Of a DNA stretch of 64,000 nt, positions 43,316 to 52,500 are shown in pieces. Position numbers and translations under genes: made by a program. Numbering within the stretch: position 1 is the first letter of the stretch; each line of letters begins with the position of its first letter. The stretch is from Hahella sp050299855 (GTDB taxonomy: Bacteria > Pseudomonadota > Gammaproteobacteria > Pseudomonadales > Oleiphilaceae), in contig JBNKWQ010000021.1 in NCBI GenBank assembly GCA_050299855.1, positions 1 through 64,000 of the forward strand, written 5' to 3'. The notes under the pieces are model-generated. The model had not been told where the DNA came from. It did no database searches and worked only from the letters and a program-made list of their open reading frames with translations.

Positions 43316-45163
43316 TTAAAATTCCCCGAACTCCTTGAACTGTTCATTGAGTTTTTCCACTTCACCCGCCAGATTTTCCTCGAAGGGTAATTCTTCCCCA
43401 CTTAGCCGTGAGTCTGCCGTCGGCAGTTTGATATGGAACTGCACGCCACCGACATCCAGGGCTGTAAACTGAACCTTGTGGGCACCACGCTTGGGTTTGA
43501 CGTCAATCGCCCATTGCGGAATCAAGCCGTCGTGTGGGTCAAGAATGCTGGTGGCCTGCTTGCTATCCAGGTCCTTGAACACGCAGGTCTTGGGTCTGGT
43601 GGTGGAAGACACTTCAATACTGTCCACAGGGTCTGAAAATTCCCACTGCAGGTGTCTGCCGGATTCTTCGCCACTGTCCTCGTGGATGAGCGGTCGGCCG
43701 TCCTCCAACAGAGTTTTCACTACCTTGGTAGCGACTTCGCCATTTTTGAAGGCAATACGGATCGAATAGGTGTTGTCCTGATTGTCGATATTTTCAATCT
43801 GGATACGCCCCTGGTAGCCTTTGACGATTTCATTAACAAAGAACAGGCCCAGACCTTTGCCGTGATGCTCCTTTACCCGTCGGGTGGAATAGCCGAGCTG
43901 GAAGATCTGATCCCGGTCAGCCTCGTCGATATGAGGGCCGCGGTTGTAAATGCTGTAATGCACATAGCCTTCACCGGCATGCAATTGGACGGCAATACGA
44001 TCGGACTTTTGTTTGAAAGCCGTTTTGTTGGCAAAAAACTGGGCATTCTTGATGAGGTTTTCCAATAACAGAATCAGATGATTTTCATTACCCAATAGTG
44101 TCGGAGTACGCTCCATTCTCAGCCGGAACTGGCTACCGGCATACGCCAGCGCTTTGTCTTTATCAACCACCTTGTCTTGGGTACTGTCTCCGGTGCTGCC
44201 CGCAGGTCCGTCTTCAACGTTAGTTCCAGCCCCCTCTTCAGCCGCTTCACCTTCATGCTGATTGATCAGATGTCGCCTCTCCAGGGATCTGGTAATACCG
44301 GCCAGTTCACTCAGCTCAGCAGATTCCAGCATGGGAGCGATCGTCTTCATCAACGCCAGCTGTGGCGAAAAGTGGGGCTTGATAGGGTTAATTCCCGAAG
44401 CATGATCGGGTGGGCGGTCCTTATTCAGGATCAGTTGGTAATAGTGCTCTTCACATTCGATCAGATAGTTGCCTATGTGCAGGGCGATATTGTCAGTGGT
44501 GGAAAGGTCCAGCAGATCCCAGAGGTAACGCATCGCGTCCAGGGCATCCTGGTATGGGTTGGCAGCGGGAACTGAATCTGCGGCAGGATCAGGGTTAGAA
44601 ATCTCCATGCTCTGAGAATCCCGTGCAAACTCCTCAGCCGCCCGATGCAAAGCTGTTTTTACCTTGTCATAACTGATGACGCCATTATGACGAACTTCCG
44701 CAGCAATACTTTTAAAGTGCAGAAACTTTTCATCGTATTCAATGTATTCCAGCAATTTGTCACTGATGAAAAGCTTGAGCTTATCAGCGTGATCTGAATA
44801 CACATGGGCCCGGGCCTGTAACGATTTTTTGCTACGCCACACATCTTCGACTTCGGTTTTAAGTACTTCAATATGCTGTTCAATACGGCGCCGTTGCCGA
44901 TAAAATCGACGCACCTCCCAAAACACGATACAAAAATAGATCCCTGCCACCAGAGCCTGAAACTCCAGTTGCTGGACAATCTCGGGCCAATGATAAAACG
45001 CCACCAGTTGAGGCTGGTGCAGAATCAGGAAATATCCCACCACCAGTAATGACAGCAGCCCGGTGATCCAGGGATAGCTCTGACTAATTTTAAGTTTGCC
45101 AAGCCGGTCCGGTCGCCGGGTATCCTCAATGTCGGGAAGTAACGGATCTGAAAACTCACTCAT
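43316..45163 (-). CDS. Membrane sensor histidine kinase without a classical H-box
   Basis: 615 residues. Two TM helices at about 33-50 and 66-84 with a very short periplasmic loop, a coiled coil at about 88-130, a long helical middle part, and an HATPase domain at about 350-475: N-box LLLENLIKNAQFF, G1 YNRGPHIDEADRDQIF, G2 HGKGLGLFFVNEI. I find no standard HExxxP H-box; AEVRHNGVISYDKVK (about 155-169) holds a His in a helical context and might serve. The last ~120 residues are extra. The response regulator is encoded 84 bases upstream on the same strand. Confidence 0.75.
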   Translation of the reverse strand: MSEFSDPLLPDIEDTRRPDRLGKLKISQSYPWITGLLSLLVVGYFLILHQPQLVAFYHWPEIVQQLEFQALVAGIYFCIVFWEVRRFYRQRRRIEQHIEVLKTEVEDVWRSKKSLQARAHVYSDHADKLKLFISDKLLEYIEYDEKFLHFKSIAAEVRHNGVISYDKVKTALHRAAEEFARDSQSMEISNPDPAADSVPAANPYQDALDAMRYLWDLLDLSTTDNIALHIGNYLIECEEHYYQLILNKDRPPDHASGINPIKPHFSPQLALMKTIAPMLESAELSELAGITRSLERRHLINQHEGEAAEEGAGTNVEDGPAGSTGDSTQDKVVDKDKALAYAGSQFRLRMERTPTLLGNENHLILLLENLIKNAQFFANKTAFKQKSDRIAVQLHAGEGYVHYSIYNRGPHIDEADRDQIFQLGYSTRRVKEHHGKGLGLFFVNEIVKGYQGRIQIENIDNQDNTYSIRIAFKNGEVATKVVKTLLEDGRPLIHEDSGEESGRHLQWEFSDPVDSIEVSSTTRPKTCVFKDLDSKQATSILDPHDGLIPQWAIDVKPKRGAHKVQFTALDVGGVQFHIKLPTADSRLSGEELPFEENLAGEVEKLNEQFKEFGEF

Positions 45164-45247
45164 CGTTGAATATTCTCGGTGTCTCGTTGCTGGAGCAACC
45201 CTTGTAGCCGTGCATTACACGCCCTATTACATACCATGCCTGATTAA

Positions 45248-46045
45248 TCAAAGCTGAATCCAACAATAGGCCCCTTCATCACCGAAGGTTACTATTCCCT
45301 TTCCGGCTTTGCATTGCTCTATAAAACTTGGTTGCTTGCCTACCTCACATGCCTGCTCGAAGGAGTGACGCAGGGTTTTAATGTGCTGGCGATAATTCGC
45401 ATAGGTAAAGTTATCCGATTCCAGGTGTTCGGCCATCTGCAGGGTGGTTACCGGCCTGGGTGAAGCTTCCACCAGAGTACGCAATATTTTGCGTGGCGTC
45501 GGTGCCAGGGACCGCTGCTGATTGGCGGGGTTCATCAATCGCTCACCATGCCAGTAGACATTCCATGTAATCAGGTCAATGGAAAGCGCGCCACTTTTCA
45601 ACAAATCTCCCGAAGCCTGTCTGGCCACATCGGAGCTCACCGCCTGTTGCCGTAATACCGCCTTGATCCGCCAACATAAAACAGCTTCCACATTGCTCTG
45701 ATGCTTGGCGATAAAGTCCTGGGCAATCGACTGCTCGAAAGCCTGTTGCTCAATGCCGGTACCACTGTGTTCCGACAGATATATCACCGGCAGCTCCGGC
45801 CATTTCTTGCGCAAAGTGCGGGAAACAGCAAAGCCTGCGTGGTCATTGCCGCGCATGTTGGCATCGAGAATGGCAATGTCCGGCGGCTCACTGGTCAGGT
45901 GAATATGCTGACATGCAGCCTCGGCGAATTTGAAGGTCTGAACTTCATTACTCCCGGCACCGTCGCCAAAATCTGCGGTCTCCAGAATCGGCTTGAACTT
46001 GTCGATCCAGTGCGACTGATCTTCCACCCAGAATAGTTTGGCCAT
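45248..46045 (-). CDS. Response regulator with C-terminal winged helix
   Basis: About 265 residues from ATG 46045; the longer frame begins with an unlikely peptide. Divergent receiver domain about 1-130: LFWVEDQ for the acidic pocket, IAILDANMRGNDHAGF with Asp61 as phospho-acceptor, and IAKHQ at the Lys position. The C-terminal ~110 residues (LAPTPRKILRTLVEASPRPVTTLQMAEHL, then NYRQHIKTLRHSFEQA) look like an OmpR-type winged helix. Transcribed towards its kinase and divergent from the 46375 gene. Confidence 0.75.
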   Translation of the reverse strand: MAKLFWVEDQSHWIDKFKPILETADFGDGAGSNEVQTFKFAEAACQHIHLTSEPPDIAILDANMRGNDHAGFAVSRTLRKKWPELPVIYLSEHSGTGIEQQAFEQSIAQDFIAKHQSNVEAVLCWRIKAVLRQQAVSSDVARQASGDLLKSGALSIDLITWNVYWHGERLMNPANQQRSLAPTPRKILRTLVEASPRPVTTLQMAEHLESDNFTYANYRQHIKTLRHSFEQACEVGKQPSFIEQCKAGKGIVTFGDEGAYCWIQL

Positions 46046-46374
46046 AACGCGTCTTAAGTACTGCTTCATCAATGTGAATTTATAAGTGTAGCAAGGGTGC
46101 AGCACCCTGCTGGGTTCCAGCCACTTTTTGAGCGCTTGTGAGCTATCAGGGTTTGAACCTGGTCACAGTTTACGCCATTCATCCGCTTGCAGGACTTCAA
46201 GGTAAAAAATGTCGCCTGTTTTCTCACCGATTTTTCACCAGCGTTTCAGATACTCGCATCACCAGGGCTGGCCACTTCACATGACCCCTTAAAAGACGCA
46301 GGCCACCCGCTGAATACTCCCTCTGGTAAGTGCCGGAGGCAGTTCGCAAATGAGTTGTTAATCGGAGGTGTATC
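46046..46374. other. Divergent gap between response regulator and coiled-coil membrane gene
   Basis: 329 bases expected to carry both promoters. CAGGGTTTGAACCTGG at 46149-46164 is partly palindromic and could be an operator; it resembles a tRNA T-arm only superficially. No gene supported. Confidence 0.4.
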
Positions 46375-47919
46375 ATGTTTAACGAACTATTAGGCGTTTG
46401 GTCGGACAGCCCGGCCCTTTCTCTGACTATATGGTTGGCAGTGCTGATCACTGCCCTCTACCTGGGCCGCAAGCAGGCGCACCAGGTGCTGCATTCCACA
46501 GGACAGATTATTTTTCGCACCATGCGCATGTGGAGCTTCACCCTGACAAAGCTGGAACAGAAACTGGTCCAGCGTAACCGGGAAATCCTGCTATCCGAAG
46601 GCGCTAAGGCGTCGGAAAAAGCCATTGAGCGTGAATTCGCCCGGGTTAATACCCTGGTGGAGCGTGACCTGAGCCAGTACCCCAGCCTGCACCGGGAAAT
46701 TACCGAAACCATTGAGAAGATCGAAAAGGATTATCAAAAATCCGCAGAAATGGCACCGTTACCTCCTGCCTGGGGCGAAGTGGTGGAAACTATTTCCACT
46801 TTGCCGACCAATGGCGACGCCACCATGAACAAGATTCTGCAGAACATCAAAGACGCGGTGGAAGAATCCCATGAGCAGACACTGAAGGCTTACAAAAAGG
46901 CAAGCTCTGAGCGTCATGCGCTATTGGCCGCGATGCAGCCGGACTGGCGCAAAATGGATGTCAAACTGCAGTCCGTAAATGAGAAGATCACCGGCCTGGA
47001 CGAACGCACCAAAGCCATCGACAGCCAGATTCAGACGTATGAAGACATCCGCAAAGGCACCAATGCCGCCGTCAGTTCCTTGGGCTCTTCAGCTCTCACC
47101 CAATTCTTTATCGCTGGTCTGGTCCTGGTGGTAGCCGCGTTGGGCGGTTTGATCAATTTCCAGTTGATTGCCCTGCCGATGTCCGAAATGGTCGGCGGCA
47201 CCAGTTATATCGGTGCATTGAAAACGTCGGATATTGCTGCGCTCGTTATCATTCTGATTGAAGTGGCCATGGGATTGTTTTTGCTGGAATCCCTGCGCGT
47301 TACCCATCTGTTCCCAATGATCGGCAGCATGGATGACCGTATGCGTCGCCGTATGATGATTGTGACTATCACCATCCTGACCATTCTGGCCACTATTGAA
47401 GCTTCACTGGCGTACATGCGAGATCTTCTTGCCCTGGACCGGGAAGCCCTGCGTCAGTCCCTGGCGGGGATTGAAGCGGCAGGCGCTGTTGACGCACAGT
47501 TCCGCTGGATACCTTCCGTCGGGCAGATGATCATGGGTTTTATTCTGCCGTTTGCCCTGGCTTTCATCGCCATTCCGCTGGAATCCTTCATCCACTCTCT
47601 GCGCACAGTTTTAGGTTCACTGGTCATTGGTGGGTTGCGCGCTCTGCGGGTGATTATTCGCATGGCGGGCGGTCTGGCTAACCACACCAGCCAGGTGCTG
47701 ATCAACCTGTATGACCTTGTCATCATGATTCCACTGAGCCTGGAGCGACTCATTGCCCACCATCTCCCGGCAAAAACAAAAGGAGACCTCGAGGCTGCTG
47801 AGGTGTTTGAAGCTGATGAAGAAAAACCCGTTTCCAGAAAGCCCAAAACCAGCACCAAACGCAAAATTCCGGTGTTGGACGATGAGCTGCTGGCAGAAAC
47901 CCTCGGCTCTGCAAAATAG
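46375..47919 (+). CDS. Multi-pass membrane protein with large coiled-coil domain, unknown function
   Basis: 514 residues, not recognised. One N-terminal TM helix (about 14-30, LSLTIWLAVLITALYLG), then about 200 residues of charged helix (LTKLEQKLVQRNREILLSEGA, LQSVNEKITGLDERTKAIDSQ) likely forming coiled coils, then four more TM helices at about 238-262, 282-304, 322-342 and 378-402, and a Lys/Glu-rich cytoplasmic tail. Near-perfect CGGAGGTG ribosome site. It is co-oriented with a VWA lipoprotein gene 122 bases downstream and divergent from a histidine kinase pair, suggesting an envelope-sensing module. Confidence 0.65.
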   Translation: MFNELLGVWSDSPALSLTIWLAVLITALYLGRKQAHQVLHSTGQIIFRTMRMWSFTLTKLEQKLVQRNREILLSEGAKASEKAIEREFARVNTLVERDLSQYPSLHREITETIEKIEKDYQKSAEMAPLPPAWGEVVETISTLPTNGDATMNKILQNIKDAVEESHEQTLKAYKKASSERHALLAAMQPDWRKMDVKLQSVNEKITGLDERTKAIDSQIQTYEDIRKGTNAAVSSLGSSALTQFFIAGLVLVVAALGGLINFQLIALPMSEMVGGTSYIGALKTSDIAALVIILIEVAMGLFLLESLRVTHLFPMIGSMDDRMRRRMMIVTITILTILATIEASLAYMRDLLALDREALRQSLAGIEAAGAVDAQFRWIPSVGQMIMGFILPFALAFIAIPLESFIHSLRTVLGSLVIGGLRALRVIIRMAGGLANHTSQVLINLYDLVIMIPLSLERLIAHHLPAKTKGDLEAAEVFEADEEKPVSRKPKTSTKRKIPVLDDELLAETLGSAK

Positions 47920-47955
47920 GCTGAGCTAAAGGCTGCAGCACAATATGCCGCCGGC

Positions 47956-47975
47956 TCAATCAATCAATCAATCAA
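47956..47975. repeat. TCAA tetranucleotide repeat, five copies
   Basis: Perfect (TCAA)5 followed by a run of A, in the gap between the coiled-coil protein and the VWA lipoprotein. Such tracts can slip, but it lies outside any reading frame. Confidence 0.75.
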
Positions 47976-47986
47976 AAAAAAGTAGC

Positions 47987-48007
47987 GCAAGGCTCATAGA
48001 GCCTTGC
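47987..48007. terminator. Hairpin between 46375 and 48042 genes
   Basis: Perfect 9-bp stem GCAAGGCTC-ATA-GAGCCTTGC. No T-run follows on the plus strand (an A-run precedes it), so it is a weak terminator at best and may instead protect or process the mRNA. Confidence 0.45.
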
Positions 48008-48041
48008 CAATCGAATACTGAATTTTTGGAGGAACCTGAAG

Positions 48042-48716
48042 ATGAAATGGTTCAAATTATCCAGTTTGATAGCGGCAATATCCGTCCTGACAACCAGCTT
48101 GATCCTGAGCGGTTGCGGCGAACCCCGGCCCACCAATAAAGCGGTGTATCTGTTATTGGATACCTCCGGCACCTACACCCAGGAGCTGAGTAAAGCCCAG
48201 TCGATCATGAACTACCTGCTGGCGACATTGAATGCCAATGATTCCATCGCTATCGCCCGTATCGATAGTGGCAGTTTCAGCGAGAAAGACATTATCGCTA
48301 AAACCACCTTCGATGCACGGCCCAGCACGGCGAACGACCAGAAGCGCTTGTTCAAGCACAAGATTGACACTTTCGTCGCCAGCCTCAAACACGGCAGTGC
48401 TAACACCGATATCACCGGAGGAATGTTGCAGGCAGCGGAATACGTCAACGAAACTCACGCAGGCGATAAGTACGTGCTGATTTTTTCGGATCTGGAAGAG
48501 GACCTGCAAAAAGGCCACATCCGAGATTTTCCCATCGAGCTTCAGGGCATCGAAGTGGTCGCACTCAACGTCACCAAGTTACGTAGCGACAACATTGACC
48601 CCCGCGACTACAAACACCGCCTGGAAAACTGGCAGCAAAGAGTCCAGCAAGGCGGCGGCCAGTTTCGGGTGGTGAATGATCTGGAGCGACTGGACAACCT
48701 GATTGTGGCAAAGTGA
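48042..48716 (+). CDS. VWA-like lipoprotein, unknown function
   Basis: 224 residues. Lipoprotein signal ending LILSGC (Cys about 25). The mature protein opens with VYLLLDTSGTYTQ (about 34-46), a DxSGT form of the VWA metal site, followed by ITGGMLQAAEYV and VLIFSDLEEDL (about 145), the other metal-loop positions. Unlike long YfbK proteins it is just the VWA fold. GGAGGAA ribosome site. Probably functions with the upstream coiled-coil membrane protein; together they could sense or gate something at the inner membrane, but no function is known. Confidence 0.7.
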   Translation: MKWFKLSSLIAAISVLTTSLILSGCGEPRPTNKAVYLLLDTSGTYTQELSKAQSIMNYLLATLNANDSIAIARIDSGSFSEKDIIAKTTFDARPSTANDQKRLFKHKIDTFVASLKHGSANTDITGGMLQAAEYVNETHAGDKYVLIFSDLEEDLQKGHIRDFPIELQGIEVVALNVTKLRSDNIDPRDYKHRLENWQQRVQQGGGQFRVVNDLERLDNLIVAK

Positions 48717-48747
48717 AATCCAGACACGTGCTAGATAAGGAATAACC

Positions 48748-48782
48748 GCATTCGTGATTTGTTCACAGGAAGTCACGAATGC
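48748..48782 (+). other. 10-bp inverted repeat over the start codon of the truncated MFS frame
   Basis: GCATTCGTGA (48748-48757) and TCACGAATGC (48773-48782) are perfect complements separated by 15 bases. As RNA the start codon lies in the 3' arm and the AGGA ribosome site in the loop, so translation initiation would be restrained. It may equally be a scar of the rearrangement that removed the first half of the transporter. Confidence 0.5.
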
Positions 48783-49453
48783 ACCCTCAGACACTCTCCA
48801 GCCAGGCTACTCATTTTGAAGTTTTCAAAGAAGGCATGACCTTTATCTTCAGGCATAAACTGTTACTGCAGATCTGCCTGTTCATGTGCATCGTAGCCAT
48901 CTTCATACTGGGTCCTTATCAGGCTGTGGTGCCGGAATTTCTGAAGCAGACCTTCTCTCTTGGCGAGAAGCAAAGAGGCTCATTTATGGCAATGTTCGGC
49001 GTTGGGTTATTGCTGGGCGGCATAGCCTCCACTTTCCTGCGCACCTTCAAAAGCCGGGGCCTGTTAATGATACCCGGGGCACTGGTGATTGGCTGCAGTT
49101 TTACCCTGTTGGCGGTCAGCGCATCCTACCACCCTTCATTGCTATTCCTATTTATCAGCGGCATTCTCGGCGGCATATCCAACGGCTTGATATCCGCCAC
49201 CATGCAGGAAGAATCCCCGGATTATGTTCGCGGCCGGGTGATGAGAATGTACACCTTCATCCTGATAGGCATGCCCGCCGTCGGCGGCCTGCTGATCAGC
49301 CTGGTGGCTGCAGCCACATCCCTCACCCAAAGCGTTATCTATGCGGGAATTTCAGCGTTTGTGTTTTCGGTGATTCTTACGGCTTTTTCCAAGAGATTGC
49401 GCAGATATGAGCATCAGCTAATAACACCTGCCGAAGTAAATTTGGCTGAGTAG
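48779..49453 (+). pseudogene. C-terminal half of an MFS transporter
   Basis: 224 residues with six membrane segments. The first 30 residues (FEVFKEGMTFIFRHKLLLQI) match the central loop that normally precedes TM7, and the rest covers TM7-TM12 (FGVGLLLGGIAS, GILGGISNGLISATMQEESPDYVRGRVM, the last being the antiporter-type RGR motif). The first six helices are absent upstream, where the VWA gene ends 62 bases before. Resembles EntS/MFS_3-type exporters. A stand-alone half-transporter is unlikely to work unless it dimerises. Confidence 0.65.
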
Positions 49454-49573
49454 GGGACAGTTGTTTAGCCGATATGGCCGACGAAGAGTCTTGAACACCC
49501 TCTTTGAGGTCCATCCTTGGGCCTCAAAGAACTATTGTTCGGGATTTCACTACTTACCATCAGCTCAGATTAC

Positions 49574-52500
49574 CTAAAGCTGCTTACCTCCTGGAGCATC
49601 AGAACCTGTTTCACAGTTTATCGTATAGTCCTCCCTAAAGCTGAAGACAATCTCGACAGGTGTTTCTGTAAGAGCCCCTTTGGGCCCTGTCTGAACTTTT
49701 CCACCTAGGGAAACTTTATACAAAATAGTGACGTTCATATCATCATTATCACAGTCTTTCTTCTCCTGAGCTTTATCACCCAGGCATTTTCGAATTAGTT
49801 TATAATCGAACACGCTCACACCAACCTCGACCGATAACTCTGCTCCTCCTAAAGGAGTGAACTGCCCCCCCTTAGCCTTAGAAAGGCCTGTAATTTCACC
49901 ACTTGGCTTGGCATCTTCAAGTTGGCAACAAGTACAAGTGACAATCTTATTTCCACCGCCTTCATTTACTCTTGGAGGCCTCGTGTATTCACAAGTTATT
50001 TCTTTTGCGTTAGCAACTATAAATACTTGGCCTAACTTATTCAGTGCCTCTTTGGCACCGGGTACTAGCGCTACTGCCACTTGCACGTTTCCAATTTCCT
50101 TTTTTGTCACAGCTATAAGAGCTGCATCTACTAGGTTGCCGATGCCACCTACAGACCAATGCCTGTATCCATAAGGATCTACGTAGAAGGTTACTCTGCT
50201 GGCGACATATTCATAAAGATTCATACCAGAGACGTAACCAAGTGAATCTCTGGAAATAAACCGCCCCTTCATAGGTGCATAATAACGTGATCGATAAAAG
50301 TAATTTCCGCTCTCTGTATCATAACGTCTACTGGTATATAGCCATGGGTTGTCAATTCTGCTGGAAGTAGTCCCCCATGCTGTCAACGGTATGGGCACGC
50401 CTAAACTGTCATAAGCAGATGCAACGCCATAAATATCATAGGTATATTGTTCTACTACTCCTCCCAAATCATCTGTAATTACAGCAACCGACCATAAGTT
50501 TTTTTGATGATAAAAATATACATCCGGCCCTCGATCCATGGTTAGTATCTCATCAACATAGTTACCATACAGGTATGTCGCCCGAGTTATTCCAACTATA
50601 TTTTGTTCTTCGACAACTCGAGCCTCGTCATAAAAATAACGAGTAATATCCATGTTAGGTATCCCAAACTCAGGACTGGCTGTTTTTTGAATACGACGGG
50701 ATAAAGCATCGTACTCATACTGTCCCACTATTTTATTATCAAGAGTTCTAATAACTGTAGACAGTCTATTCTCTTCATCATACTGATAAGAATACTCTTC
50801 ATCCTGCTGCAAATTCCCATTGTCATCGTGCACTAAGCTGCTGCCACTAATATCGATAATTTCATTAACTTCGTTATGGATACGGGTCTCGGTATTACCG
50901 TCAGTAGTTTTGCTATTCCAGTTACCCAATAAATCCAGATCGTAATGGGACTGGGTGCTTGGCACAGGCACCGTAGTCCCCACCAGAGCTCCGACTTTGT
51001 AGTCCACCAGACGGTAAACGTCATCGTATTGATAGGCTTCGGATCTTCCAGGCTGGTGGGTTTTTTCTTCATACGATTTATTGCCTTCGAGGTCATAAGC
51101 ATGAGCGAAGCCCGCAACCAGGCTGGAATCCGCACGACGATGTTCGAGAGAGGTAATCCAGTTGTTGGCGTTATAGCCATATGTGGCGGTGATGCCGTTA
51201 CGGTAACTGCGACTTACAACCCGGTTGGCAGTATCGTACACGTACTCGACAATGGCGGGTGAAGCCCCGTCATCGATACTGTCCAGGCGTGAACGCAGGT
51301 CGGTTGACTCTATGACGGTGCGCCCTCCTGGATAGGTTAGCGTGCGGGTTCTACCTGGTATGTCATAGACATAGGCAACACCCTGACCATTTTGACCTGC
51401 GCTCAGTATCCGATTCGCACCGTCATAATTGAAAGTCACCAGCCAGCCGGCACAAGAGTCCGCCGGCAGGTCATCGGGTCCACCTTCACGACAGGCGCTT
51501 AGCATGCGGCCGGATAAGTCATAGGAAAACAGGTCGTCGCCACTGACTGGGTAATCCCTGCGGATCAGCCGGTGCAGATCGTCGTACACATACTGTGTGG
51601 TCTGGCCTTTTTGATCAGTGCGGGTGAGTACATTGCCAACACCATCGTATGAGTAACTGCGGGCACCGCCATCGGCGTAGGTTTCCAGGATCAGGCGGTT
51701 GATGCCGTCGTACTGGTAGCTGGTAGTGTGGTTATTGGCATCCGTTATGACAGACATGTTACCGACACCATCATAGCTATAGCCTGTAATAGCGCCGATA
51801 GCATCGGTGATCTCAATGCGCCGGTTAATATCGTCGTAGCCGTATTGAGTCTGGTTGCCCTCCCGATCAGTCATCACCAGTAAGTTCCCTACAGGATCAT
51901 AGACGTATTGAGAGATAGCCCCCAGCGCATCGGTGGTGGTGGCCACCCGGTATAGAGAATCATAACCGTATGTGACGCCATTGCCGTTACCGTCTAGTTC
52001 ACTCAAACGATTACCTTCAGCATCGTAGCTATAACTAGCAACCGGCCCAAGGCTGTCAACGGCATTGGTTAGCCGATCCAGAGAATCATAGACATAGGAG
52101 GTTAGGTTGCCATTAGGCGAGGTAACCGTGATCAGATTGCTTACGCCGTCGTAACCTCTGGAGGTAATATCACCTGCCGCGTTGGTTTCCTGCACCAGCC
52201 GGTCAATAGCGTCATAGATGGAGACCAGAGCATTACCATTAGGCTCAGTCATGCTCAACAGATTACCTTTCGCGTCATAGACGTACCGGGTAACCGCATC
52301 GTCACCGTCGATGATGTCGGCAACATCCGTCTGCTTACGAATTTCGTGGGTCTTGCGATCCAGGGCATCGTATTTAAAGTAGGTGACCTTCCCCTCGGCA
52401 TCTGTTTGCTTGGTCAATAATGACGACCCAAGGGTAGGACAACCTACCGCAAGACAGACAACATTTCCCTCATAGCCAAGCTGGGTCAAATTACCTTCTG

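Noticed and set aside
46144..46170. GGTTCAAACCC on the minus strand, like a tRNA T-arm
   Set aside because: The flanking bases do not give an acceptor, D or anticodon arm, and the T-stem itself pairs poorly.
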